64,000 bases of DNA from assembly GCA_963813315.1 (NCBI GenBank), contig CAWEYO010000003.1, forward strand, positions 1-64,000, read 5' to 3'. Within the stretch, counting starts at the first letter, position 1; the number at the start of each line of letters is the position of its first letter. This document shows positions 15,579 through 25,201 of this stretch, in pieces. Below the pieces are notes generated by a model. That model saw nothing but the letters and a program-made list of their open reading frames with translations. It was not told where the DNA came from and did not search any database. Source of the stretch: CAWEYO01 sp963813315. GTDB taxonomy: Bacteria > Pseudomonadota > Alphaproteobacteria > Rhizobiales > Rhizobiaceae. A program made the translations under genes and the position numbers.

Positions 15579-16094
15579 TCAGGCAACCAGTGCCGGACGG
15601 TCATCATCGTCCAGATAGTTGTAAAGGTCGAACGCGTCGGGGTCGCTCGCGCATCCTCCGCAGAACGGCTCGACCAGGTCGGAGAGACAGGTGATCGGGG
15701 CTGCCATCACCCAGTCGATGCGTTTGCCGACGCAACGCAGGAAATCCTCATCGGTACCGGCGGGCACCTGCATGCCCGCAAAGGCGGGCTTGAGTATGGA
15801 CGCCCGCTGGACGAACAGGCTTTCCGTGAAGTCGATCGGCTTCTCGGGATGCACCCGGAACATCAGGAACTCGTGCGTCGCGTTCTCCCGGTGCTTGACG
15901 ACATCCTGCTGCCCGGTCAGCGTGCAGCCAGTGATCAGGAACTCGTCAAAGCGGCCGCGGATGCCCGGCAGGCGCAGCCCCCAGGCGGCGACCATCTGGC
16001 CTTCAATGCCCTCAATGACATCGCGTCTGGACTGCTTCTTACCGCCCAGAGTGAGCGCGCTGTGGTTCGGCGAGTGGTAGACTTCGTGCAGCAT
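15579..16094 (-). CDS. Hypothetical protein, 171 residues
   Basis: The protein begins MLHEVYHSPNHSALTLGGKK and ends in a conserved-looking tail with CGGCASDPDAFDLYNYLDDD. Three cysteines lie near the C-terminus (CLSDL, CGGC), a possible metal site. A GGAGGGG lies about 15 bases before this ATG. An upstream in-frame ATG at 16157 would give 192 residues. No domain is recognised. It is part of the single-strand module. Confidence 0.6.
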   Translation of the reverse strand: MLHEVYHSPNHSALTLGGKKQSRRDVIEGIEGQMVAAWGLRLPGIRGRFDEFLITGCTLTGQQDVVKHRENATHEFLMFRVHPEKPIDFTESLFVQRASILKPAFAGMQVPAGTDEDFLRCVGKRIDWVMAAPITCLSDLVEPFCGGCASDPDAFDLYNYLDDDDRPALVA

Positions 16095-16246
16095 TTTTTG
16101 AAAATCGCCCCTCCTTGGGCAAGTCAGATAGGTCAGACAATCTGTCCTGTTATTCAACTTTCTTTACCGTCCGAAAAAATTCTGTCGAGGGGTTTTTAGG
16201 GTGCTTGGCAACTATCGGGTCCAAGTTTGGACCTAAATTAACCGGG

Positions 16247-16963
16247 CTACATTTTCTCGCCGGCCAGCGCGAACTTCACCGTGGTGTCGCGGGCGCGCAG
16301 GTCGGGATCGTGATCGTAACGGTGATCGTCATGGGGATCATGACCGTGATGGTGATCGTGATCGTCATCGAAATGATCCCAGAGATGCTCGGCCGGACTT
16401 TCGATCCATTCCTGCAGCGAGTAGTCGAACGGCGCGGTTGACCACCTGTTGATGTCCTCCACCTTGTCCGTATCGAGTACCAGCCAAGCAGCCATCCACC
16501 CAGCAGCCGCAAGGGGGAGAAGACGAGTAGCCCGCATAGCCTTCGACACCACTTCCGCGAGCGGGGAAGGATTGAGGGCTTTCGCCTTCTCGCGTGCTTC
16601 GAGGAGATCGTCAGCAACCTTCAGGCACTTGTCGAAGAACTCGGTGGTCGCTGCGGTCTCGGTCCCGTAGAGGCGCTGCACCGAGCGTCGGTTGTCGAGC
16701 TCATCCTTGACCGTCTTGAACTCGAAGCCGTGCTCCTCAAGTTCCTTGAGCTGGTGGAGAACCTTCCCCTTCGACCACCCCAGAAACGACATCAAGGTCT
16801 TGACGTCGGCGGGCTTGCCTTCGTACTCGCAGCGCCGGATCTTGAAGGCAACCCTGGATGCGTCTTCCGACATCTCGCGATTTTCGAGCAGGGCAAAGAA
16901 GCTGTCGATGGCGATCAGCAGCGCCAGCCGGTCGGCTTTTTGGAACGCAGTAACATTGGGCAT
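16247..16963 (-). CDS. Winged-helix protein with His/Asp-rich tail
   Basis: Residues about 45-95 form a MarR-like winged helix: VKTLMSFLGWSKGKVLHQL, ELEEHGFEFKTV and DNRRSVQRLYGT. A helical stretch follows, with a short hydrophobic segment (LLPLAAAGWMAAWLVL). Near the end is a run rich in His and Asp (HDHHHGHDPHDDHRYDHDPD) that could bind metal ions. The mixed architecture suggests a metal-sensing or membrane-linked regulator, but this is inference. Start chosen at MPNVTAFQK because the upstream extension is low-complexity Arg/Ser. Confidence 0.65.
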   Translation of the reverse strand: MPNVTAFQKADRLALLIAIDSFFALLENREMSEDASRVAFKIRRCEYEGKPADVKTLMSFLGWSKGKVLHQLKELEEHGFEFKTVKDELDNRRSVQRLYGTETAATTEFFDKCLKVADDLLEAREKAKALNPSPLAEVVSKAMRATRLLPLAAAGWMAAWLVLDTDKVEDINRWSTAPFDYSLQEWIESPAEHLWDHFDDDHDHHHGHDPHDDHRYDHDPDLRARDTTVKFALAGEKM

Positions 16964-17072
16964 GGAACGGCCCCCGGTTTCTTTGTGTTTCGGATTTGAA
17001 AAAAGACTGAAGCGGCGGCCACCCCGGCCTGCTCGCTGTCGGTGGCTCATGTGTCCCTGCAACAGTGTCAAA

Positions 17073-17570
17073 TCAATCGGCGAACGTGGTCGTTTCGACC
17101 TTCTGGAGCGCCTCGGCGATACGGGCCTTGAGTTTTTCATCGTCGAGCGCCGCGACACTTCGGCTCAGCCTGGCGCCAAGCGCGATCAGATACGCGACCC
17201 CGTCGAGGTATCTGTCGATGATGTAGTCTTGGTCGAGATGCCCCGCCGGCGTGAAATGGACGTTCTCCCGGCCGATCTTCTCAGAGAGCGAAACACCGCT
17301 CTTGGCGAGCCGCTTTAAGGCACGCTCTGCCACCTTCCGGTCGACGTCGGCTCTGTCCGCGATCTCGACCGTGTTGAGAAGCTCGCCCTTCAGGAACGCC
17401 TCGCGGACAATCAGCATGACGATGGCCTGCTCCGCCTTCAGCCCGTAGATCTGGCCGACACGGGCGACCCTTTCCCGAACGCCGAGCGTGCCGCTGATCG
17501 CCTCGAGCAGCAGCTTCTGCAGCGGCGTGAGCTGCTTCTCCTTATTCTTCTTCTTGGGTGAAGCAGGCAT
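17073..17570 (-). CDS. MarR-like winged-helix protein
   Basis: This 165-residue protein has a basic N-terminus (MPASPKKKNKEKQ), then a helical region and a winged-helix core: LLNTVEIADRADVDRKVAE, RALKRLAKSGVSLSEKI and a wing around GRENVHFTPAG. The C-terminal helices could mediate dimerisation. It is the first gene of the nine-gene minus-strand module and lies 74 bases inside the right copy of the 31-bp motif, so it may control the rest. Confidence 0.65.
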   Translation of the reverse strand: MPASPKKKNKEKQLTPLQKLLLEAISGTLGVRERVARVGQIYGLKAEQAIVMLIVREAFLKGELLNTVEIADRADVDRKVAERALKRLAKSGVSLSEKIGRENVHFTPAGHLDQDYIIDRYLDGVAYLIALGARLSRSVAALDDEKLKARIAEALQKVETTTFAD

Positions 17571-17643
17571 GAGCACGCACCTAACTGGCCTTAACACATT
17601 CAGGGGGACGATGTTCCGAAGGCTCGACAACGTGACTCGGCCA

Positions 17644-17674
17644 AGCTAGTGGTGAAAACCTGACGCTTGGTACC
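17644..17674 (-). repeat. 31-bp motif, right copy of the inverted pair
   Basis: Read on the minus strand it starts GGTACCAAGCGTCAGG and ends CCACTAGCT, pointing inward to the module like the left copy at 13329-13359. It matches that copy at 26 of 31 positions. The arrangement is what terminal inverted repeats would look like. Confidence 0.7.
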
Positions 17675-17819
17675 CGACGCGTAGGGCAGCTCAGGGTGGT
17701 TAGCGGGCTTCTGGTTATTTGTCACACCGACAAAGCGGCGCGTAAGTTGTGCCCAACCTCACTTCTGCGTAACGGCGGCTCATGCTATTCTGAAGAACCT
17801 GGGGTGGAAATTTTGTAGC

Positions 17820-18353
17820 ATGGCAAAGCTCGTCTTCGGATTGAACCAGTCCCTGGACGGCTACGTCGACCACCTGGAATTGCCGCCACCTGGTCCCGCG
17901 CTTTTTCGTCACTTCACCGAGTGGGTACGCGACCTGACCGGCAGTGTATACGGTCGCCGCTTGTACGAGCTAATGCGTTATTGGGACGAAGACCGTCCGG
18001 AGTGGGGCGCGGAGGAACAAGACTTCGCGGCGGCGTGGCGGAACCAACCGAAGTGGGTCGTTTCGCGCTCGTTGAAGTCAGTCGGGCCCAACTCCACACT
18101 TGTCGAGGATGACATCGAGGCGGTGATACGTGGGCTGAAGGCTCAGCTCGTTGGGGAGATCGAAGTTGGCGGACCAGACTTGGCGCGAAGCCTGACCGAC
18201 CTTGGTCTTATTGATGAGTATCGACTCTACTTCCGCCCCGTCGTGCTTGGTCGCGGCAAGCCATTCTTCGCTGGCCCCCGGCCGCCGCTCCGCCTTGTGG
18301 CCAGCGATTTAATCGGCGAGGACGCGATTAGGTTGACGTACGTTCCTGCTTGA
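17820..18353 (+). CDS. RibD C-terminal / dihydrofolate-reductase-fold protein
   Basis: The 177-residue protein has the opening KLVFGLNQSLDGYVD, a central GSVYGRRLYELMRYW, and the conserved GEIEVGGPDLARSL and YFRPVVLGRGKPFF motifs of the RibD_C superfamily. These proteins bind NADPH-like cofactors, and many are of unknown function or act in drug resistance. Length is typical for single-domain members. It is divergent from the module and lies outside the inverted repeats. Confidence 0.88.
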   Translation: MAKLVFGLNQSLDGYVDHLELPPPGPALFRHFTEWVRDLTGSVYGRRLYELMRYWDEDRPEWGAEEQDFAAAWRNQPKWVVSRSLKSVGPNSTLVEDDIEAVIRGLKAQLVGEIEVGGPDLARSLTDLGLIDEYRLYFRPVVLGRGKPFFAGPRPPLRLVASDLIGEDAIRLTYVPA

Positions 18354-18572
18354 TCGCGCAACTCTCCGGACGGGCTGCGCCGACCCGTCAGGTCCGCATT
18401 GGGTCCAGGCCGTGTAAAAACGCGCCGCCTAAGCCAGAGAGTAGAATTTCGTTCTCGGAGAACATCGCGTGAAGCCTCCGGACAGCATCCGCATTCTCAT
18501 TTTACATCAAACCAGGAACGACATTCTCAAGGTCCGCGTCGGCGCCGCCTCGGTCGGTTCTTGCCGTCCACC

Positions 18573-18603
18573 GGTACCAAGTGTCAGACTTTCTCCACTA
18601 GGT
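18573..18603 (+). repeat. Third copy of the 31-bp motif
   Basis: Begins GGTACCAAGTGTCAGACT and ends CCACTAGGT; 25 of 31 positions match the copy at 13329. It has the same orientation as that copy and lies about 190 bases left of the tRNA-Pro fragment. Confidence 0.6.
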
Positions 18604-18790
18604 TCCGCGCGGCTCACGGAGGAGCCGGCAGCTCTGATCTTTTGCAACTGATTGCCCCGCCGGTATTCCGCCGCAATTCCTCGGCTCCCGCCGGCTTTCC
18701 GCCGGGATATAAGGTTCTTGAACTGGATGAAACGGAACGAACAAAACTGGAAGTGCTTGATTTCTCTGGATTTTCTGGAAACTTCGTTCT

Positions 18791-18834
18791 TTCGGGACGA
18801 TGGGGTCGCAGGTTCAAATCCTGCCACTCCGACC
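18791..18834 (+). pseudogene. 3' half of tRNA-Pro(CGG), probable integration scar
   Basis: From the anticodon loop TTCGGGA onward the DNA follows a proline tRNA: variable region, T-arm GCAGG-TTCAAAT-CCTGC, acceptor strand CACTCCG, A and CCA. One base of the anticodon stem is changed and the 5' half is absent, so it cannot be functional. A partial tRNA that starts at the anticodon loop is the classic footprint of tyrosine-recombinase integration. No integrase gene is present nearby. Confidence 0.7.
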
Positions 18835-18896
18835 AGAAAGATCAAAGACTTAGCAATTCCAGAGAACCCTCGCCCCACAAAACCCCACAGAAATCC

Positions 18897-20296
<1,400 letters not shown>

Positions 20297-20364
20297 GCAT
20301 CTCACGGGGGCTCGTACGTCACCATCAGGAGAGAGATCCGGAATGGAACAGGGAGGAAGGATGA

Positions 20365-22275
20365 ATGCGCACGCTACGAACGCTGGCACTTGCGCTCGGC
20401 GGGCTGGCAGTCGGTCCCCAGGCTCAGGCAGCGGAGGACTTCCTTGCGGGGATCCCGCGCAACGAGGTCCTCATCGCCGAAAATCCTGAGGGTACCATCA
20501 AGAACGCAGACTGGTTCAACATCTGGACGGTGAACCAGGGCGGCTGGTCGACCGGCCTCCAGCAGCTCTGTCTGGACACGCTCTGGTACATCGACCCCGA
20601 TCATGGACTCAACGGACAGGTCTGGGACAACTCGCTCGCCGCCGACAAGCCGCAGTACAACAAGGACTTCACCGAGATGACGGTGAAGCTCCGTCCTGGC
20701 ATCATGTGGAGCGACGGGGTCGAGTTCACCGCTGACGACGTGATCTACACTGTCGAGACGCAGGCCAAGAACCTGGCGATGGTCTGGGGCGCGAAGTTCG
20801 CGGCAAACGTCGACAGCGTCACGGCACCGGACAAGGGCACCGTCGTCTTCAAACTGAAGAAGCCAAATTCGCGCTTTCATTCGATCTTCACGGTCAGATG
20901 GAACGCGGCCTGGATCATGCCGAAACACGTCTTCGAGAAGCAGAGCGACCCGTCAAAGTTCAACTTCAACCAGCCGGTCTGTCTCGGGCCATACACATTG
21001 AAAAGTTTCGACCCAAATGGCGCCTGGTACATCTGGCAAAAGCGCGACGATTGGCAGAAGACAACGCTCGCCCGCTTCGGCGAGCCCGGTCCGAAATACG
21101 TCGCTTACATTGACCCGGGTCCGCCCGACAAACGCGTGATCCTGCAGCAAAACCACCAACTCGACATCATCCACGACACCTCGCCGGAAGGCGTGTTCGC
21201 GCTGATCAAGTCTTCGCCGACCTCGCATGGCTGGTTCAAGGGCTTCCCTTACGCCCATCCGGATCCGACGCTGCCGATGGTCATCTTCAACAACCAGCTC
21301 GACAAGTTTAAAGACCCGGATGTGCGCTGGGCGCTCGCGTTGCTCCTGGACATCAAGGCGATCGACATGGCCTCATATCGCGGCGCAGCGACGATCTCGG
21401 CTATTCCGATCCCGCCAACCGGCACGCATCCGCAATTCTACTTCGATCCGATGCAGGATTGGCTGCAGAGCTTCGAGATCGATACCGGCAAGCAGAAGAT
21501 CAAGCCGTATGACCCGACCGTCGCGCAGCAGGTCGCGGACATGCTGCGTCCTTCATTGGGCGATCAGATCCCGTCCGACCCGAAGGCGATTGAGGCGGCG
21601 TTCGGCCTTGGCTGGTGGAAGCAAGATCCCGATGCGGCAGCCGAGCTTCTCGAGAAGGCCGGCATGAAAAAGGTCAGCGGCAAATGGATGCTGCCGAACG
21701 GTGAGCCCTTTACCATCAAGATATCGACTGAGGGCGACCTACGTCCGGTGATGACACGGGCCGGGTCGATGATTGCCCAGCAGTGGACTCAGGCTGGCAT
21801 CCCAACCACTATCGACACCACTCCAGGCGTCATGTGGCAGAACCAGCAGGCTGGCAACTTCGAGGCGTCGATGGCGTGGAGCGTGGAGACGTGGGGCGGT
21901 CATCCGGACCTGTCGTTCTTCCTCGACTCCTGGCACTCGCAGTTCGTGGCAAAAGCCGGCGAGCGACAGCCGGAACGGAACTGGCAGCGCTGGTCCGATC
22001 CTGAGCTCGACAAGATCATCGAGCAGATTCGCACAATCGACTTCGATGACCCCAAAGGCATTGAGCTCGGCAAGGATTTCATCAAGCTGTTCGTCAAGAA
22101 CCTGCCGACGATCCCGCTCATGTCCTACAATGTATTCACGGTCATGGATACGACGTACTGGACAGGATACCCGAGCGCCGAGACCGACCCCTACACGGAT
22201 CCGGTGCCGAACTGGGCCAACACGAAGTACATGATGGTGAAGTTGAAGCCGACTGGCGCCAAGGCGGCGAACTGA
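20365..22275 (+). CDS. ABC transporter substrate-binding protein, family 5
   Basis: A 636-residue periplasmic binding protein of the peptide/oligosaccharide (SBP_bac_5) family. It has a signal peptide ending near AQA-AED, the family region TVKLRPGIMWSDGVEFTADDVIYTV, and typical C-terminal motifs (LDKIIEQIRTID, LPTIPL). GGAGG lies 8 bases before the chosen ATG. The long insertion-rich sequence and the arabinofuranosidase pseudogene upstream suggest sugar oligomers rather than peptides as ligand; this is inference. It leads a five-gene operon with two permeases and two ATPases. Confidence 0.92.
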   Translation: MRTLRTLALALGGLAVGPQAQAAEDFLAGIPRNEVLIAENPEGTIKNADWFNIWTVNQGGWSTGLQQLCLDTLWYIDPDHGLNGQVWDNSLAADKPQYNKDFTEMTVKLRPGIMWSDGVEFTADDVIYTVETQAKNLAMVWGAKFAANVDSVTAPDKGTVVFKLKKPNSRFHSIFTVRWNAAWIMPKHVFEKQSDPSKFNFNQPVCLGPYTLKSFDPNGAWYIWQKRDDWQKTTLARFGEPGPKYVAYIDPGPPDKRVILQQNHQLDIIHDTSPEGVFALIKSSPTSHGWFKGFPYAHPDPTLPMVIFNNQLDKFKDPDVRWALALLLDIKAIDMASYRGAATISAIPIPPTGTHPQFYFDPMQDWLQSFEIDTGKQKIKPYDPTVAQQVADMLRPSLGDQIPSDPKAIEAAFGLGWWKQDPDAAAELLEKAGMKKVSGKWMLPNGEPFTIKISTEGDLRPVMTRAGSMIAQQWTQAGIPTTIDTTPGVMWQNQQAGNFEASMAWSVETWGGHPDLSFFLDSWHSQFVAKAGERQPERNWQRWSDPELDKIIEQIRTIDFDDPKGIELGKDFIKLFVKNLPTIPLMSYNVFTVMDTTYWTGYPSAETDPYTDPVPNWANTKYMMVKLKPTGAKAAN

Positions 22276-22286
22276 CAAGACTCGGC

Positions 22287-22317
22287 GAGGTGAACTGGCT
22301 CCTCGCCGGTTCACCTC
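22287..22317 (+). promoter_or_regulatory. Intercistronic hairpin after the binding-protein gene
   Basis: Perfect 9-bp arms GAGGTGAAC and GTTCACCTC flank a 13-base loop between the binding-protein and permease genes. There is no T-run, so it more likely stabilises the upstream mRNA or attenuates than fully terminates, raising binding protein over permease. Confidence 0.6.
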
Positions 22318-22335
22318 TGAAGCAAATCGGACGCC

Positions 22336-23340
22336 ATGCGATCCTACGCTCTGTACGCTTTGAGACGGTTCGGGCAGTTCGTGCTTGTCGTCTTTATCGG
22401 CATCAACATCGCGTTTTTCGTCACGCACGCGACGCCAATTGATCCGGTCGAGAACGCGATCGCGCAGCTGTCGCAGACGGGTCATTCCGATCCGCAAGCC
22501 GTCGAGATGACCCGTCAGGCGCTTAGGCAGCTTTACGGGCTGCAAGGGAGCCTGTGGGAACAGTATGCGAGCTTCTGGACGCGCGTGATGGCTGGCGATT
22601 TTGGGCCGTCACTGTCTGCGTTTCCGACGCCCGTCTCGACCCTGATCGGCCGTGCCTTGCCATGGACGATCGGGCTGCTCACAGTCTCCACGCTCATCTC
22701 GTGGGGTCTCGGTAATCTGCTCGGAGGCCTTGCAGGTTACTATCGGCGCAACCTCGCGCTCCGCTTCGTCGGCGTGATCGCATCCGGCCTTCAGCCAATA
22801 CCCAACTACGTGATGGCTTTTGTCGTGCTCGTGCTCTTCGGCTTCGTGTGGCCCATCCTGCCGATCACCGGATCGTCACAGATCAACCTGCCACGTGGAT
22901 TTACCTGGGCCTACATCATGAGCGTGATCGTGCACGGCATCCTGCCGGTCCTCTCGCTTGTGCTGGTCGGTACCGGTGCTTGGTTCGTCGGCATGCGAGC
23001 CTTGGTGTCGAATATTGTCACGGAGGACTACGTCACCTACGCCGAACTTGGTGGCGTCGACAGGCGCCGTATCCTCGTAAAGTACGTCATGCGCAATGCG
23101 CTCGCGCCACAGGTGACGGGGCTCGCTCTCTCTCTCGGCCTCATTTTCAACGGCGCGGTGATAACGGAGGTAGTCTTCGGGTATCCCGGGATAGGCAACC
23201 TGCTCGTGTCCGGCGTCTATGCGGGCGACTACAGCCTGGTGATCGGCATTGCTTCGGCATCGATCTTCGCAGTCGCCTTCGCGGCCTTGCTGATCGATCT
23301 CATCCAGCCGCTCCTCGATCCGCGCGTCACGGTGGCGTGA
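22336..23340 (+). CDS. ABC transporter permease, DppB type
   Basis: This 334-residue inner-membrane protein begins with RRFGQFVLVVFIGINIAFFV, has about six membrane segments, and carries the permease EAA-type loop EDYVTYAELGGVDRRRILVKYVMRNAL that contacts the ATPases. The end ALLIDLIQPLLDPRV is typical of the family. It lies 60 bases after the binding-protein gene, across a hairpin, and 6 bases before the second permease gene. Confidence 0.92.
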   Translation: MRSYALYALRRFGQFVLVVFIGINIAFFVTHATPIDPVENAIAQLSQTGHSDPQAVEMTRQALRQLYGLQGSLWEQYASFWTRVMAGDFGPSLSAFPTPVSTLIGRALPWTIGLLTVSTLISWGLGNLLGGLAGYYRRNLALRFVGVIASGLQPIPNYVMAFVVLVLFGFVWPILPITGSSQINLPRGFTWAYIMSVIVHGILPVLSLVLVGTGAWFVGMRALVSNIVTEDYVTYAELGGVDRRRILVKYVMRNALAPQVTGLALSLGLIFNGAVITEVVFGYPGIGNLLVSGVYAGDYSLVIGIASASIFAVAFAALLIDLIQPLLDPRVTVA

Positions 23341-23346
23341 GCGGCG

Positions 23347-24204
23347 ATGCTCAGCGCGTTCCGCGACCTCTTCCACTACAATCGCGAATTCGCGATCGGC
23401 GCGATCCTGATACTGATCGTGCTCTGCATGGCGGTAGCGTCGTTCTTCTCGCCGTACCAGCCGGAGTTGCAGTACGTCGTGCCCTTCGATGTGCCCCCGT
23501 CCTGGGAATATCCGTTCGGCACGAACTCGCGAGGGCAGGACGTCTTCTGGCAACTCACCTTCGCAATCCGCAACAGTCTCTTCTTTGGCGTTACCGTGGC
23601 TATCTTGAGCCGCTTCATCTCGCTCGTCGTCGGCCTCACTGCCGGTTATATAGGCGGATTCGTGGACCGGGTGCTCATGACGATCAACGACACCTTCGTG
23701 GTATTCCCGCCCTTTCCGATCCTGGTGCTCGTCTATTTCGTCTTCAAGGACCACATGTCGTGGCAGATTCTGGCGATCGCCATGGCTTCGCTCGGCTGGC
23801 CGTATGATGCTCGGCTGATCCGGTCGGTTGCCCTCAGCCTCAGGACGCGCGAGTTCACCACACAGAGCTTGTTTTCGGGCATGAGCTTGCGGCAGATCCT
23901 CATGGAGGAGCACCTGCCTTACGTGCTGCCGATCGTGTTCTCGACGACGATGAACAACATAAACTGGTCGATCGGCTTGGAAGTGACCCTGTCGGTGATA
24001 GGCTTCACCAACATCGAGACGCCGACGATCGGGACAATGATCTATTGGGCAAACCAGCACACTGCGCTGGTGGCGGGCGTGTGGTGGTGGGTGGCGTTCC
24101 CGGTGGGGCTGGTCATCATGACCTTCATCGGCCTTTATCTCCTCGCCGTTTCGATGAACGAATATATCGATCCACGCAGCCGCCTGACGCGGATGGGGGC
24201 CTGA
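23347..24204 (+). CDS. ABC transporter permease, DppC type
   Basis: The 285-residue membrane protein has an N-terminal segment with FAIGAILILIVLCMAVASFF, a periplasmic PFGTNSRGQDVFWQL motif typical of DppC/OppC, and the cytoplasmic coupling loop REFTTQSLFSGMSLRQILMEEHLPY. It ends in EYIDPRSRLTRMG. It partners the preceding permease to form the channel. Its stop lies four bases before the GTG start of the ATPase gene. Confidence 0.92.
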   Translation: MLSAFRDLFHYNREFAIGAILILIVLCMAVASFFSPYQPELQYVVPFDVPPSWEYPFGTNSRGQDVFWQLTFAIRNSLFFGVTVAILSRFISLVVGLTAGYIGGFVDRVLMTINDTFVVFPPFPILVLVYFVFKDHMSWQILAIAMASLGWPYDARLIRSVALSLRTREFTTQSLFSGMSLRQILMEEHLPYVLPIVFSTTMNNINWSIGLEVTLSVIGFTNIETPTIGTMIYWANQHTALVAGVWWWVAFPVGLVIMTFIGLYLLAVSMNEYIDPRSRLTRMGA

Positions 24205-24208
24205 GGCC

Positions 24209-25201
24209 GTGGACGATATCCTTACGGTGACGAACCTCCGCGCCTATTATCAGATGAAGTATTTCGGCACCGACCGCGAGGTACGTGCGGTTGATGACAT
24301 CTCGCTGTCAGTGCGCCGCAACGAAATCTATGGGCTCGCTGGTGAGTCGAGCAGTGGCAAGTCGACACTGATCAAGACGATTGTCGGGGCAATCCGGCCG
24401 CCGCTCAATGTGCTCGGCGGCTCCGTGGTCTTCCGCTTCCGCGACCAGACCGCCGACATCTACAAGATGGACCAGGCGGATCTCGCCGCGATCCGTTGGA
24501 AGCACCTGTCCTACATTATGCAGGGCTCGATGAGCGTGCTCAATCCGGTTCGGCGGGTTCGCACCGCGTTTGACGATTTTGCGTTCCGCCACCTGGGACT
24601 AAGGCGTTCCAAATTCACCGACGCGGTTGTCTTGCATCTCGAAAAACTGAGGCTGCCAGCGAGTGTGCTCGAAGCCTATCCACACCAGCTTTCGGGCGGC
24701 ATGCGGCAGCGCGTGACCATCGCGCTTGCGACGATCTGCGCGCCCGAGGTGATCGTCGCCGACGAACCGACCACGGCGCTCGATGTCGTCGTCCAGCGCG
24801 ATGTCCTCACCATGATCCGCGAGGTTCAGCGCCGGCTTGGCTCGTCCTTCATTTTCGTCACACATGACATGGCGGTCCACGCCAACGTCTCCGACCGGAT
24901 CGGCATTATCTACGCAGGGCGTCTGGTTGAGGAAGGTGAAACAGTTGAGGTCTTCCGACGCCCCCGGCATCCCTACACGGTCCATCTCATTGAGAGCCTC
25001 CCAAGGATCGGTGATGTCACCCCCAAAAGAGGCCTGCGCGGGGCGCCCCCAAACCTGGCCGAGCCGCCGCCGGGCTGCCGCTTCCACCCTCGTTGTCCGA
25101 GGGCTATCGACCGCTGCCGTCTTGAAAGGCCCGCACTGACTGTCATGCCGAACGGCCACAGGTTCGCCTGTTTTGTGGCCGAGCAGGAGCTGAGGCAGTG
25201 A
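24209..25201 (+). CDS. Oligopeptide/oligosaccharide ABC transporter ATPase, DppD type
   Basis: A 330-residue ATPase with Walker A GESSSGKST, signature LSGGMRQRVTIA, Walker [13 protein letters not shown] and switch His in FVTHDM. The C-terminal oligo_HPY extension is complete with GCRFHPRCPRAIDRC, which in this family can carry an Fe-S cluster. It starts at GTG. Its last codon overlaps the GTG of the next ATPase gene (GTGA), so the two halves of the ATPase pair are translationally coupled. Confidence 0.92.
   Translation: MDDILTVTNLRAYYQMKYFGTDREVRAVDDISLSVRRNEIYGLAGESSSGKSTLIKTIVGAIRPPLNVLGGSVVFRFRDQTADIYKMDQADLAAIRWKHLSYIMQGSMSVLNPVRRVRTAFDDFAFRHLGLRRSKFTDAVVLHLEKLRLPASVLEAYPHQLSGGMRQRVTIALATICAPEVIVADEPTTALDVVVQRDVLTMIREVQRRLGSSFIFVTHDMAVHANVSDRIGIIYAGRLVEEGETVEVFRRPRHPYTVHLIESLPRIGDVTPKRGLRGAPPNLAEPPPGCRFHPRCPRAIDRCRLERPALTVMPNGHRFACFVAEQELRQ

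Noticed and set aside
18507..18878. Minus-strand frame containing GVAGFEPATPSSR
   Set aside because: This is the well-known spurious translation of the complement of a tRNA 3' end; the underlying feature is the tRNA-Pro fragment.
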